Shown in pieces: positions 57,501 to 64,000 of a DNA stretch of 64,000 bases; the stretch's first letter is position 1, and each line of letters starts with the position of its first letter. The position numbers and the translations under genes are program-made. The notes under the pieces are model-generated. The model saw only the letters and a program-made list of their open reading frames with translations, was not told where the DNA came from and searched no databases. Location: positions 686,792-750,791 of the forward strand of contig NW_004450460.1 of NCBI RefSeq assembly GCF_000321225.1. Direction: 5' to 3'. This DNA is from Odobenus rosmarus divergens. Its lineage: Eukaryota; Chordata; Mammalia; Carnivora; Odobenidae.

Positions 57501-60500
57501 CAGGCGGCTGTCACGACCTCCCCAGGGGCGTAGACCACCCCGTTGAGCATACAGGGGCACTGGGTGACGGGTATGCAGGTGTGGTTTTTGGAGATGTCAT
57601 CAAGAACCATCCCTGCGGGAGACAGGTTTCCTGGGCCCGTGGCTAGATGCCCCCCCCGCCCCGCACTGGCAGCCCCCTGCGCCCACGTGCCCAGACCCAC
57701 GTGCTGCTCCTGGTTGGATCAAAAACAACATCTTCCTAGCAATCTCTTGGACCCCAGCCACGCCATCCCACTGCCCCACCCACAGGGTCTGTGGGGTGGG
57801 GGCAAGTGCTACCCTTACCTGGGGCAAGACAGGTCTGGCTCTATTGTGTGGGAGTCAGGTAGGGGCCTACCCTCTGTCTCCGGGTGAGTTTCGAGGGGCC
57901 CCAGGGGAGCGGTTGCCCTCACCTTCGGGACAGAAGCAGCCGAAGGTGCAGAAGCTGGAACAGGTGTGCTGTGGGTTGGAGCAGGTCTTGATGCAGGCCT
58001 CGCCGCATTCCTGGTACACCTGGTTGGCCGGGCATGGGCCCACAGCTGCAGGCACATGCAGCCTCTGTGACAGGGGTCAGGGTGCTCCAGCGCCCCCGCC
58101 ACCTGCCCTGCCCCGGCCAAGGACTCAGCCCCACCCTCCTTCCCCCAGTCTCCTTCCAGCTCACAGACAAGGCGGGGTCGGTGCCTGAGACATCGGTGCC
58201 TGGGGCCCTGGCCCTCCCTGCCGCTCTTCCCAGCACTCACAGCAGAGGCCAGGGCCCCGCCAGCTTCTGACAGCCTGGCCCGCCATGCGGCACTGGCGCG
58301 AGTACTCGGACAGCGTGGCGCAGCTGCAGTTCTGCTGGCCTGGCAGGATGCACTCGGCAATGTCCGCCTGGCAGCTCAGCACGAATGGCTCTCTGGGCAC
58401 GTTGCACTCGGGGGCCACCTGGGTCAGCAGCTCAGTGCAAGTCTGGGCCTGGGCAGAACACCATGCAGGGTCATGGGGGTCAGGGCCACCTCCCACACCG
58501 GTCTCAGAAGCCTGGGGGCGTTGTTGGCCTAGGAGACCCTGTCAGACCTTGGTGGCCAGCCCCCGCCGTGGCTGAAGGGCTCCCAAGGCCCCTGGGGTCC
58601 CCACCACCTCACGTACGTGCTCTGCCTGCGGGACCTGGGGGCTGGTGACGGGCATGTAGGTGCAGATCTCGCTGGGGTCATCCAGTGTCTGGAGGGCAGC
58701 GTACGTGTGTGGTTCCAGCAGTTTGCCTGGGGGTGTGGGGTGGGGTGGGGTGGGGTCAGCACCATGGGGGCCGGGCTGCAGGGGCTCTGGGCCCCAGCCC
58801 CCTCCTACCTTCCTCGCTCAGGAACTCGTCGGTCTGCTTGCCATTGAAGTCCCCACAGAGACCACACAGCTTGCCCATGTGCCGTTTCTCCACCAGCACC
58901 TGTGGGTGGGCAGGTGGGCACTGCCGTCAGGGTGCCCCAGGACCCTCGCCCACCAACAAAGCCCAGGCAAACTGTTGGATTCGGACCACCCAGCCCGCCA
59001 CCGCTGCCAGCATCCTCACCAGGAGGTGACTGCCCGGGCCCCACATGACCACCAGCTCCAGCTCTAGCTGCTTGGCCACCAGCTGCACGCTCTGGCCGAA
59101 GGGTGTGATCTGGAGCCCGTTGCTGGTGTAGGGCAGGCTGACGACCCTGCGGGAGCAGAGTGATCAGGGGCCGCCCCCTTGGCTCCCCAGCCTCCCACCC
59201 CAGCCACGTGGCCTACCCCACATCCTTCACGGAGATGACTGCCTTCTGCACGGTGACCACCGAGGCCCCCAGCTCCACAATGACCCGGGAGATGTTCCCG
59301 CTGGGCCCACGCCGTAGCTGGACACTGAAGGTGGACGGTGCGTCCTTGCAGATGGCTGCAAAGACGTAGTTGCAGGTTCCCGGGAAGTCATACATATGGC
59401 CGTCGAAAGTGGAGAAGTGGCCGGCCCCCCATGTGGAGCACTGACCCTTGTCTGGAGCTGTGGAGATAGCGGGCAGAGTCTTGGAGCCCTGTGCCCGCCC
59501 TGGTTGGTGGGGCAGGCATGGGGGGTCCTGACCCCATGAGCTGGGCCCCTGGGGAGCCCATGCTGGCCTCCCAAGTTCCAGGTGCTTTGGGGTTGGGCAG
59601 GAAAGAGCCCCTGCTCTTTCCGACGACAGTGCCAGCCCCGATGAGGGCTGGGTCTGCCTCCCACCCTAGCCCCTGTCTTGGCTGGGGTCTGTAGGACTTG
59701 CATGGGGCCCCCCGCCCTCCTGGCAGCCCGGGCTTGTTTCCCTTCCGGGCGAGGGGCTGGCTAAGTCTTTCCGTAGCTGGATCCCCCTCATGGAAACCCC
59801 AGGCCACGGCCACTCTGTGGTAGGGCCGTGGCGCAGGGGCTCTGGGTGACTCTGGAGGACGGGAGGCTGCCTGTGGCCCTCACCTGCGGGTGGGGAGTCC
59901 TGCAGCCTCCGGAGGCCTGGGTGCACAGAGGAGGTTTCATTTAGACCTGTGTGGATGGAGACGGCGGTCAGTGATGGCACCGTCCGCCTTCCCCTGCGGT
60001 GGGCAGCATGTCAGCCCGGAGTAAGGTGCCGGCTGTCAGGCCTGGGCCTGGCTCTTCGCGCCCCTCTGACTAGCCCGGTTCAGCTGCTCATTCGGGCACT
60101 AGCCGGGCACGTCTGCACGGGATCCCTGCGCATGTGGAATGGCAGGGCGCAGGGCCTGAGGGTGAGGGGATGCCAGTCACCGATGCTGGACGGAGGGAGC
60201 GGCCCCTGGGGCGGGGCGAGAGGTGTGCGGCTGTCTGCCGGTCCGCTGGGCGGAGTGGGGGCAGGGGTCCCCGGGCCTGCAGCACCCGCTGGTCTGCCTG
60301 CCTGGCTCCTGTCACTCGGTACCTGCTCATCCCCCACATGCTCCAGGCCCCTCTGGGGTTTGAAAAGGAGATTCCCCCCACCCCCGCGGGACAAACAGGC
60401 AGCCTTGACAGGCCGGGCTCCAGGCAGTGCTGGCTCCTGGGGGGCTCCTGTGGGTCTGTGGTTCATGTGGGCTGCAAGGGTGCTTGTTGTAGGTGGGGGG

Positions 60501-62857
60501 CCCTGCGCTGGGAGGGGCCTGGTGGGCTTTGAGCAGGAGGCGGTGGGAGACCTGGGGAAGGGTGTGCGGCCCACCTGACAGCGCAGGGCTGGGGTTGGCC
60601 TGCAGCTGTTCTGGTGGCACCCTATACCCCGTGCTCCCCAGGGGTGAGGTCTGAGGCTCCCTAGCGGGCTTCTCCCTCTACCAGGCTCTGAAAGTGGTTG
60701 CTTTCCTGCTTCCTTCTTCCCAGACAGTCCTCCTGGCCCCGGCCGTGGTCGGCGCTCCCACCCTCCAGACCCTGTGGGGCCCTCAATTGTGCCATGGCTC
60801 CCGCCTGGTTCAGCAGCCCATGTGGCTCTTGGGGTCCTGACCCTGCCCACTCCCCCACTCTGCTTGGCAGTGTTCATGGGTCTCGGGGTGATGCCAGGGA
60901 ACAGGGACAGCAGTCCGGCAGCCCAGGGTCCCCAGATGGCTGTGTTGCTCCTGTTCCAGTGGGCCAGTGACACTTGGTTCTGGGCCTCCTGCCTCCGCAG
61001 TGTCTACCACATGGGTCCCTGTCTCTGCCCCTCCTCAGCTCACCACCCGCCCCCAGGACACTTCCAGTTGCCTCCAATGCCCACCCCCCTCCCCCCTGCC
61101 CCCAGTGGGTCACTCCCCGTAGGTCACTTCCTGGTCCCCACTTGCTGGGACTACTCCACCACTCTTGTCACCCAGCCTCACGGAGCCCTGGTGTGTGGGC
61201 CGTCCTCTGCTGTCTGAACAGAGCCGGCGCTCAGGGGCCAGCCAAGGGACGGTGTGTACTTCCCACTGGGAATCTCCGAACAAGCACTGATGCCTTGGTT
61301 CCCCCCGGGCCTGCAGGGCAGGCTGGTCCGCCACCTCCAGCCTTTCTCAGCCCCTGGACCGGATGTAGAGCCTCCGGAGCACACGCTGTTCCTTCTGCAC
61401 ACTTGGCCACCCTGCCTGCCCCTTCCTGTCTGGCTCCACCCCAGCCTGGCTCAGGGGCCTCTGCCCCTCACCTGCCTCAAGTTCCAGGCACCCCAAGGCT
61501 CCTGCGTCTGACCTGGTGCTTTTTGAGCCTCTGGTTCAAGAGGCCAGAGTCTACCTCTTTCTCCTACACCATTACCAAATCGGTGCCCTGAGGGCGCTGG
61601 CAGAAATGTGGCCAGACCCTGTCCCTCCCCCTCTGCAGCACTCCCACGGCTCAGCAAAGCTGCAGCCTCTCACCACCCCTGTATCCCACCTCGGCTGGCT
61701 TCCAGGTGCCTCCCTTCTTGCCCTGGTTCTGGGTCCAGGTCTCAGAGGGGACGGGCCCAGGCGGGGCAGAAGTCCTGAGCGCTCAGAGCCACAGGCTTCA
61801 TGGGAGGGAAGGGATGGGGAGGGCCCAGGGGAGACCTGCTAGGCTCAGGAGTTAATAGCCCACCCCCAGTGCTTGGGTCCAGGCTGTGGAGCCGGCTTGG
61901 GAGTCAAGGCTGGGAGGACTCGGGCCACCAAGGAGGGGGCAGTGGGCCAAGCATCACGGGGAGAGAAGAGACACGTCCTGCTGGGCTCTCGGGCAGTTAG
62001 AGAAGATGCAGAGGGCTTGGTGCCTGCCGTCAGCGAGAAGGGGCTTCTCTCTGGGCTACCGTGGGACCCCTTGGGGCTGGCCCCTTCCCAGGCTTGGGGG
62101 CAGGGGCTGCCCTCAGCCTGCGGCATCATGGTGCCTGGGGTGGTTAGCAGAAGGGACCAGGGGGTTGGGGGTAAGGGGAGGACAGAGCGGGCCTCTGCTC
62201 CTTGGGCTTGGTGGGCAAGACCGGGTGGGCTCTGGGGTGGGGTGGTCCCTTCCGAGCCTCTGCAAAATGGTGGTGGTCCTGGGCCCTAACATGTGTTCCC
62301 TTCGGCCCCCTTTGTTTAATCCGTATGGTAGCCACATGAGTGGGAGATGTTTCCTCCACTGTCACAGATGGGGAAATTGAGACCCAGAGCCCACAAGGCC
62401 CCTGCCCTGCTCCCTACACCCTACAGCCCTCCTAGGACCCAGGGCCCAGTGGTGAGAGCCCCTAGCACTGTCCTGCCCAGAGTGCCCGTGTCCCACTGCA
62501 CCCACTATCGTTAAGGAGACCGTATGTCCCTGAGGAACCCCTGCCCCACGCAGCCCAGCATCCTTCTTCCCTGGCCACTGTGCCCAGGGCAGGGGTGAGT
62601 GGCGGCCTGTGCACGGGCTGAGCTGGGCTCTGAGCCGGCTCCCTGACGGGGACCCTGGCCTTGGCCAGTGTGGGACGGCTACCAGGTGGGGAGGGGCCTC
62701 TCATCCATCAGTGTCCTCGTGGCCAGTTGATGAGGCGAGAAGGGACCCTCGGAGGGCTTTTGTCCGCCCCTATGGTGTGGCCAGTGGGCCCCCACTCACC
62801 AGTGCCGAGCAGGACCCCCCCACAGGATAGAAGCAGCAGCAGCTGAGGCCCGAGCAT
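45337..62857 (-). CDS. MUC6: MUC6, secreted gel-forming mucin 6 (spliced gene, 32 coding exons mapped)
   Basis: Gastric gel-forming mucin secreted as a disulfide-linked polymer. Domain order from the joined exons: signal peptide (residues 1-~20), von Willebrand D1 (~41-380), D2 (~381-760), a TIL-type linker, D3 (~850-1,150), a Cys-rich end, a Ser/Thr/Pro domain (~1,198-2,087 in this assembly) and a C-terminal cystine knot (~2,088-2,180). There is no D4, B or C module, the layout that sets MUC6 apart from MUC2, MUC5AC and MUC5B. All splice phases agree and the assembled frame is open through 2,180 residues, including 17 unknown residues across the N gap. D1 and D3 carry CGLCG; D2 has only GLCG, as I recall for human MUC6. 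The repeat domain is probably collapsed, so its length is a minimum. Confidence 0.96.
45859..45961 (-). CDS. MUC6: MUC6 penultimate exon (cystine knot, part 1)
   Basis: Acceptor tcccag, donor gtgagt. Encodes GVCDVKELEEEVTYRGCTAN, then VTVTRCEGFCASSA: the first half of the C-terminal cystine knot used for dimerisation in the ER. Confidence 0.95.
45962..47768 (-). other. MUC6: MUC6 intron between PTS exon and cystine-knot exons
   Basis: 1.8-kb intron, gtaagg to tcccag. Contains only short chance reading frames; no repeat element recognised. Confidence 0.8.
47769..50177 (-). CDS. MUC6: MUC6 large tandem-repeat (PTS) exon
   Basis: Acceptor ttccacag, donor gtaagg, open throughout. The 5' part has a short unique lead (RPATHQRTPNTHV), then 459-bp units (153 codons) with PTGTSFRTTTALPTPSRPDT and THPETPSSPSTSRHT as landmarks, then a unique Ser/Thr-rich tail ending TPSSSSPG. 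At least four units or partial units are present. Positions 49,682-49,731 are 50 Ns, with the same 28-bp sequence on both sides, so the true exon is probably longer. This exon supplies the bulk of the O-glycan attachment sites. Confidence 0.93.
48304..50030 (-). repeat. MUC6: MUC6 459-bp coding tandem repeat
   Basis: Matching landmarks recur at 48,522, 48,981 and 49,440 (exactly 459 apart) and at 49,971 after the N gap. Units are nearly identical at the nucleotide level, indicating recent homogenisation. A ggccgt hexamer run inside each unit varies in number, changing the Thr-Ala dipeptide count. Confidence 0.93.
49682..49731. other. Assembly gap (50 N) inside the MUC6 repeat
   Basis: Fifty N bases, a round placeholder. 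The 28 bases before (49,654-49,681) and after (49,732-49,759) differ at only two positions, the mark of a repeat the assembler could not span. Confidence 0.98.
50861..51088 (-). CDS. MUC6: MUC6 PTS-domain exon
   Basis: Acceptor ccctgcag, donor gtaagc; phase 1 at both ends. Encodes SPRTISAITTRATSAPAPTA, then TLKSTATGPTVMRTTTKSTA and onward, which aligns with the human segment around TATLRSTATKPTV. About 50% Thr, Ser and Pro, expected to be densely O-glycosylated. Confidence 0.88.
51872..51904 (-). CDS. MUC6: MUC6 exon 28 (33 bp, start of PTS domain)
   Basis: Acceptor cttgcag, donor gtgact; encodes SPPTTPRPTT in the phase left by exon 27. It corresponds to the Pro/Thr stretch that opens the human PTS domain. 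Short, so less certain than its neighbours. Confidence 0.65.
52357..52419 (-). CDS. MUC6: MUC6 exon 27 (end of Cys-rich N-terminal half)
   Basis: Encodes CYNCSQHEYFDPSTGTCVPC. Acceptor ctccag, donor gtaagc. Confidence 0.93.
52610..52750 (-). CDS. MUC6: MUC6 exon 26
   Basis: Encodes VYCDFYNTHAQGDGAYQYGQ, then EANCTWHYQPCLCPEHPQ to DTNTE. Acceptor tcccag, donor gtacag. Confidence 0.94.
52851..53007 (-). CDS. MUC6: MUC6 exon 25 (C8 of D3)
   Basis: Encodes VYRLPYYEACVQDTCGCDTG to CVDWRTPDFC. Acceptor ccacag, donor gtgagt. Confidence 0.95.
53090..53329 (-). CDS. MUC6: MUC6 exon 24 (VWD3 end, CGLCG, C8)
   Basis: Opens DALCGLCGNYNGNMKDDFE, the D3 CGLCG motif, and continues through WAERKCSIINSPTFTACHSQ. 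Acceptor cctgcag, donor gtgggc. Confidence 0.95.
53407..53592 (-). CDS. MUC6: MUC6 exon 23 (VWD3)
   Basis: 62 codons, GLSIVLADRNYTVRGEDPHV through FIRITRTSQ. Acceptor ccacag, donor gtaccg. Confidence 0.93.
53984..54094 (-). CDS. MUC6: MUC6 exon 22 (VWD3)
   Basis: 37 codons, DSCGANNSQPTFKVLTENV to RAIKIFLG. Acceptor ccacag, donor gtgagt. Confidence 0.94.
54178..54319 (-). CDS. MUC6: MUC6 exon 21 (start of VWD3)
   Basis: Encodes TCSRGKWACWQSARCSSTC, then TLYGEGHVVTFDGQRFMFDG to YILTT, the opening of the third VWD domain. Acceptor tccccag, donor gtaagg. Confidence 0.95.
54468..54619 (-). CDS. MUC6: MUC6 exon 20
   Basis: Encodes VPTKCEPGCVCAKGLYENAA through GAELHTDCKT. Acceptor cctgcag, donor gtgagt. 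Confidence 0.94.
55097..55206 (-). CDS. MUC6: MUC6 exon 19
   Basis: Encodes ICSAPKTFQACGESSENTFG to QMLATGTPC. Acceptor cctgcag, donor gtaagg. Confidence 0.94.
55301..55353 (-). CDS. MUC6: MUC6 exon 18
   Basis: Small 53-bp exon, YCINGRLSCPGRPQMLL. Acceptor cttgcag, donor gtacgt. Confidence 0.92.
55445..55694 (-). CDS. MUC6: MUC6 exon 17 (TIL of D2)
   Basis: Encodes TPCTGNQTFGYDIRACGRTC, then VDGCNCPEGTYLNHKAQCV and LADQSAMVNGVI. Acceptor ccacag, donor gtaagc. Confidence 0.94.
55781..55913 (-). CDS. MUC6: MUC6 exon 16 (C8 of D2)
   Basis: Encodes RCVYQACNYEETLPHVCAAL to WRSSVDNC. Acceptor acgcag, donor gtgcgt. Confidence 0.94.
56003..56097 (-). CDS. MUC6: MUC6 exon 15 (C8 of D2)
   Basis: Encodes VCAETHCSVLVRDGTVFQRC to NPRPFYK. 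Acceptor ccccag, donor gtgggc. Confidence 0.94.
56186..56347 (-). CDS. MUC6: MUC6 exon 14 (end of VWD2, C8)
   Basis: Begins with GLCGTFNGDTTDDF, where the first Cys of CGLC is absent, then runs to DPCSMSQLN. Acceptor ggtgcag, donor gtgagt. Confidence 0.94.
56588..56725 (-). CDS. MUC6: MUC6 exon 13 (VWD2)
   Basis: Encodes NITVFRQTSTHLQMTTTFG through TVGPQFRGQTR. Acceptor ccccag, donor gtgagc. Confidence 0.94.
56814..56886 (-). CDS. MUC6: MUC6 exon 12 (VWD2)
   Basis: Encodes DKIVISRDEVLTNNRNTKW and LPYKT. Acceptor ccctctag, donor gtacgt. Confidence 0.93.
57006..57110 (-). CDS. MUC6: MUC6 exon 11 (VWD2)
   Basis: 35 codons, SPQLPDGGSLVASYDKSGY to AAVIYMSRE. Acceptor tcccag, donor gtaagg. Confidence 0.94.
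57215..57353 (-). CDS. MUC6: MUC6 exon 10 (start of VWD2)
   Basis: Encodes HCTMGHWTCTEQPCPRRC, then SFVTTFDARPYRFHGTCTYI, the start of the second VWD domain. Acceptor cctgcag, donor gtagga. Confidence 0.95.
57492..57612 (-). CDS. MUC6: MUC6 exon 9 (TIL/E region)
   Basis: Acceptor cccgcag, donor gtaagt. Encodes GMVLDDISKNHTCIPVTQCP then CMLNGVVYAPGEVV to CQT. Confidence 0.94.
57923..58045 (-). CDS. MUC6: MUC6 exon 8 (TIL)
   Basis: Encodes VGPCPANQVYQECGEAC through CTFGCFCPE, a trypsin-inhibitor-like Cys-rich module. Acceptor cctgcag, donor gtgagg. Confidence 0.95.
58241..58448 (-). CDS. MUC6: MUC6 exon 7 (C8)
   Basis: Acceptor gcccag, donor gtgagt. Encodes AQTCTELLTQVAPECNVP through SWRGPGLC, a cysteine-spaced C8 domain. 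Confidence 0.94.
58617..58726 (-). CDS. MUC6: MUC6 exon 6 (D1 C8 region)
   Basis: Encodes GKLLEPHTYAALQTLDDPSE to PQVPQAEH. The acceptor's pyrimidine tract is a CCCCA repeat. The donor region reads gtacgtgagg, holding two GT donors 4 nt apart; only the first (exon end 58,617) keeps the frame. Confidence 0.92.
58809..58899 (-). CDS. MUC6: MUC6 exon 5 (VWD1, CGLCG)
   Basis: Encodes VLVEKRHMGKLCGLCGDFNG and KQTDEFLSEE: the CGLCG motif and the calcium-binding DFNG segment that close VWD1. Acceptor acccacag, donor gtagga. Confidence 0.95.
59020..59146 (-). CDS. MUC6: MUC6 exon 4 (VWD1)
   Basis: Acceptor cccgcag, donor gtgagg. Encodes VVSLPYTSNGLQITPFGQS through VVMWGPGSHLL. Confidence 0.94.
59217..59457 (-). 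CDS. MUC6: MUC6 exon 3 (VWD1)
   Basis: Encodes PDKGQCSTWGAGHFSTFDG, then the MYDFPGTCNYVFAAICKD core of the first VWD domain, through VISVKDVG. Acceptor tccacag, donor gtaggc. Confidence 0.95.
59884..59946 (-). CDS. MUC6: MUC6 exon 2
   Basis: Acceptor cacacag, donor gtgagg. Encodes GLNETSSVHPGLRRLQDS and PPA, the short linker before D1, with an Asn-Glu-Thr sequon. Confidence 0.9.
59947..62799 (-). other. MUC6: MUC6 intron 1
   Basis: 2.85-kb GC-rich first intron, the largest in the gene here, with no SINE. No exon recognised. A first intron next to the promoter is a plausible place for control elements, but I cannot point to a specific one. Confidence 0.8.
62800..62857 (-). CDS. MUC6: MUC6 exon 1, start codon and signal peptide
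   Basis: ATG at 62,855-62,857 followed by a Leu-rich stretch (MLGPQLLLLLSC then GGVLLGT), a typical signal peptide. Donor gtgagt. This is the only ATG placed 5' of exon 2 that supplies both a signal peptide and the right phase. Confidence 0.9.
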
Positions 62858-62950
62858 GACAGTGGAGAAGAGAGGTCGCTGCTGGACCCGGCCCCTTCCG
62901 CCTCGGGACCTGTGTCAGCTCTGCCAGCCAGAGTGGCCAGCCCTGGACGC

Positions 62951-62958
62951 CTTATGTA
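62951..62958 (-). promoter_or_regulatory. MUC6: TATA-like element upstream of MUC6
   Basis: TACATAAG on the minus strand, 94 bp before the start codon. If used, transcription would begin near 62,920 and the 5' UTR would be about 65 nt. Weak match; no experimental support. Confidence 0.35.
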
Positions 62959-63597
62959 GGGGCTGCAGGCCCTGCCCTGGCCGCACCCACTGGGCACAGC
63001 GGTGGCCAAACAGGATCTTGGGCGCTGTTTTATCAGGACTTGGCCTTTGGAAAGCTCCTTGGTGGACAGTAGCCGCATTATCACTGGCCTCCGGGCAGGG
63101 ACCGGCACAGGCCCTCCAGAGCCCTGCAGACATGACCTGTGTGTGCTCTGGGCTGAGATGGCTGGGGCCATCCTGGGGGCGGTTCTGGAGGATCTGCATG
63201 GGCACCATCAGCCACAGCTTGGGGCCGAGAGGCATTTGTCCTGGGCATGTGGGGGAGACCCCGGTCACCCCCTCTGCCCCTGTGGGGGGAGCCCAAAGTG
63301 CTAGGGGGGAAGGGGCAGCCCAAAGTGGTCATGCTGTACCCAGAAGGGCCCCCAGGACTGTTTTCTGACCCCCAGGGCTCCGAGCTGCTTGTAGGCACAG
63401 GAGCGGGGGTGGAGTGGCCACGGGGGTCCTGTCTGGGAGGGCATCTTTGTGGAGGCTGTGTGCCAGCCTCAGGGTGCCGACCTCCCAGGTGGAGGAGCAG
63501 GGCCATGCCCACCAGCCCCGGGAGAAGGATATGGCTCCTGGGGGGCAGCATCTCAGGAAGCAGGGAGTGGGGCGGGACACATGCCCGTGTCATGGGG

Positions 63598-63689
63598 GGT
63601 CAGGGTGAGGCCCAGGATCAGGGCAAAGGTCGAGGTCACGGTCAAGGTGAGGTCAGGATGAGGGTCACGATCGGGGAGGGTCAGGGTCA
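63598..63689 (+). promoter_or_regulatory. Cluster of GGTCA half-sites in MUC6 5' flank
   Basis: GGTCA occurs seven times in 92 bp (63,598; 63,634; 63,640; 63,651; 63,663; 63,679; 63,685), inside a degenerate GGTCA/GGTGA repeat, about 740-830 bp upstream of the MUC6 start codon. GGTCA is the core of nuclear-receptor half-sites; function is inference. Confidence 0.4.
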
Positions 63690-64000
63690 GTGAGGTGTGA
63701 GTGTTTCGGATCCTGTAGGATCCTCTAGCATTTGGGGAGCAGGTGTGGGTCTGGTGACTCTCTAGGGCAGGCTGGTCCTAAGTGGGAGCCTGTGTGGGAG
63801 CCTGGGGCCCTGGTCCGGGGGCTCCCCTTTCCTGAGGTTCTGGCTCCACAGAGACTTGGGATGCAGGAACCCCATCTGCCCCTGAGGACCCCCCCCCGGG
63901 GCTGGGGGGGCTGCACCCTGCCTCATAGACCCCCTCCCACCCGAGAGCCCCAGCTATAGAAGGTAGTAGATGCCCCGTGTTTACCTTGAATAAACTTCCA

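Larger units (their letters stand above)
62858..64000. other. MUC6 5' flank to window end
   Basis: Apart from the TATA-like box and the GGTCA cluster, no gene or repeat is recognised. By synteny MUC2 would lie further on, but none of it is visible here. Confidence 0.6.

Noticed and set aside
60080..60973. 297-codon plus-strand-opposed frame in MUC6 intron 1
   Set aside because: Composition-driven frame in a GC-rich intron; no domain, and it does not splice in phase with MUC6 exons.
63989..63994. AATAAA at the window end as a gene 3' end
   Set aside because: No coding exon precedes it on the plus strand; a single hexamer is expected by chance.

Overview
This is a mammalian nuclear genomic window. 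It carries dispersed tRNA-Lys-type carnivore SINEs in both orientations, with the 'gcgcctgggtggctcag' head and 'aaataaaatctt' tail. They match the caniform type rather than the cat type, and the head and tail variants look arctoid (bear, seal or mustelid group) more than dog; this species reading is an inference. Old LINE-1 fragments and two multi-exon vertebrate genes complete the picture. There is no bacterial, plasmid or phage content.

Layout. Positions 1 to about 43,370 (+ strand) hold AP2A2, the alpha-2 (alpha-C) large subunit of the AP-2 clathrin adaptor. Twenty coding exons are present, from the third coding exon (9,456) to the stop codon (43,272-43,274); the first two coding exons lie upstream of the window. 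All splice phases agree and the joined frame gives about 890 residues of an expected ~939. One intron is AT-AC (U12 type), one is GC-AG, one acceptor is a tandem NAGNAG, and one acceptor has been copied into a 34-bp minisatellite. A 1.3-1.8 kb intergenic stretch follows. Positions ~45,100 (or 44,700) to 62,857 (- strand) hold MUC6, the gel-forming gastric mucin, tail to tail with AP2A2. I mapped 32 coding exons from the signal peptide (62,857) to the C-terminal cystine knot (stop at 45,337-45,339). The large Ser/Thr/Pro exon contains 459-bp (153-codon) repeats and a 50-N assembly gap. The last 1.1 kb (62,858-64,000) is the MUC6 5' flank.

The AP2A2/MUC6 order and convergent orientation match human 11p15.5, where MUC2, MUC5AC and MUC5B follow. 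The two genes are neighbours by synteny, not by pathway: AP2A2 works in clathrin-mediated endocytosis at the plasma membrane, and MUC6 is secreted by gastric neck and pyloric-type gland cells as a disulfide-linked mucus polymer.

I did not find a previously undescribed biological system. The most unusual structures are the splice-acceptor-derived minisatellite before AP2A2 exon 13, the U12 AT-AC intron, the collapsed mucin repeat around the N gap, and a LINE-1 remnant that has become unusually GC-rich. Exon numbers follow the human gene for AP2A2 and are simple counts from the start codon for MUC6.
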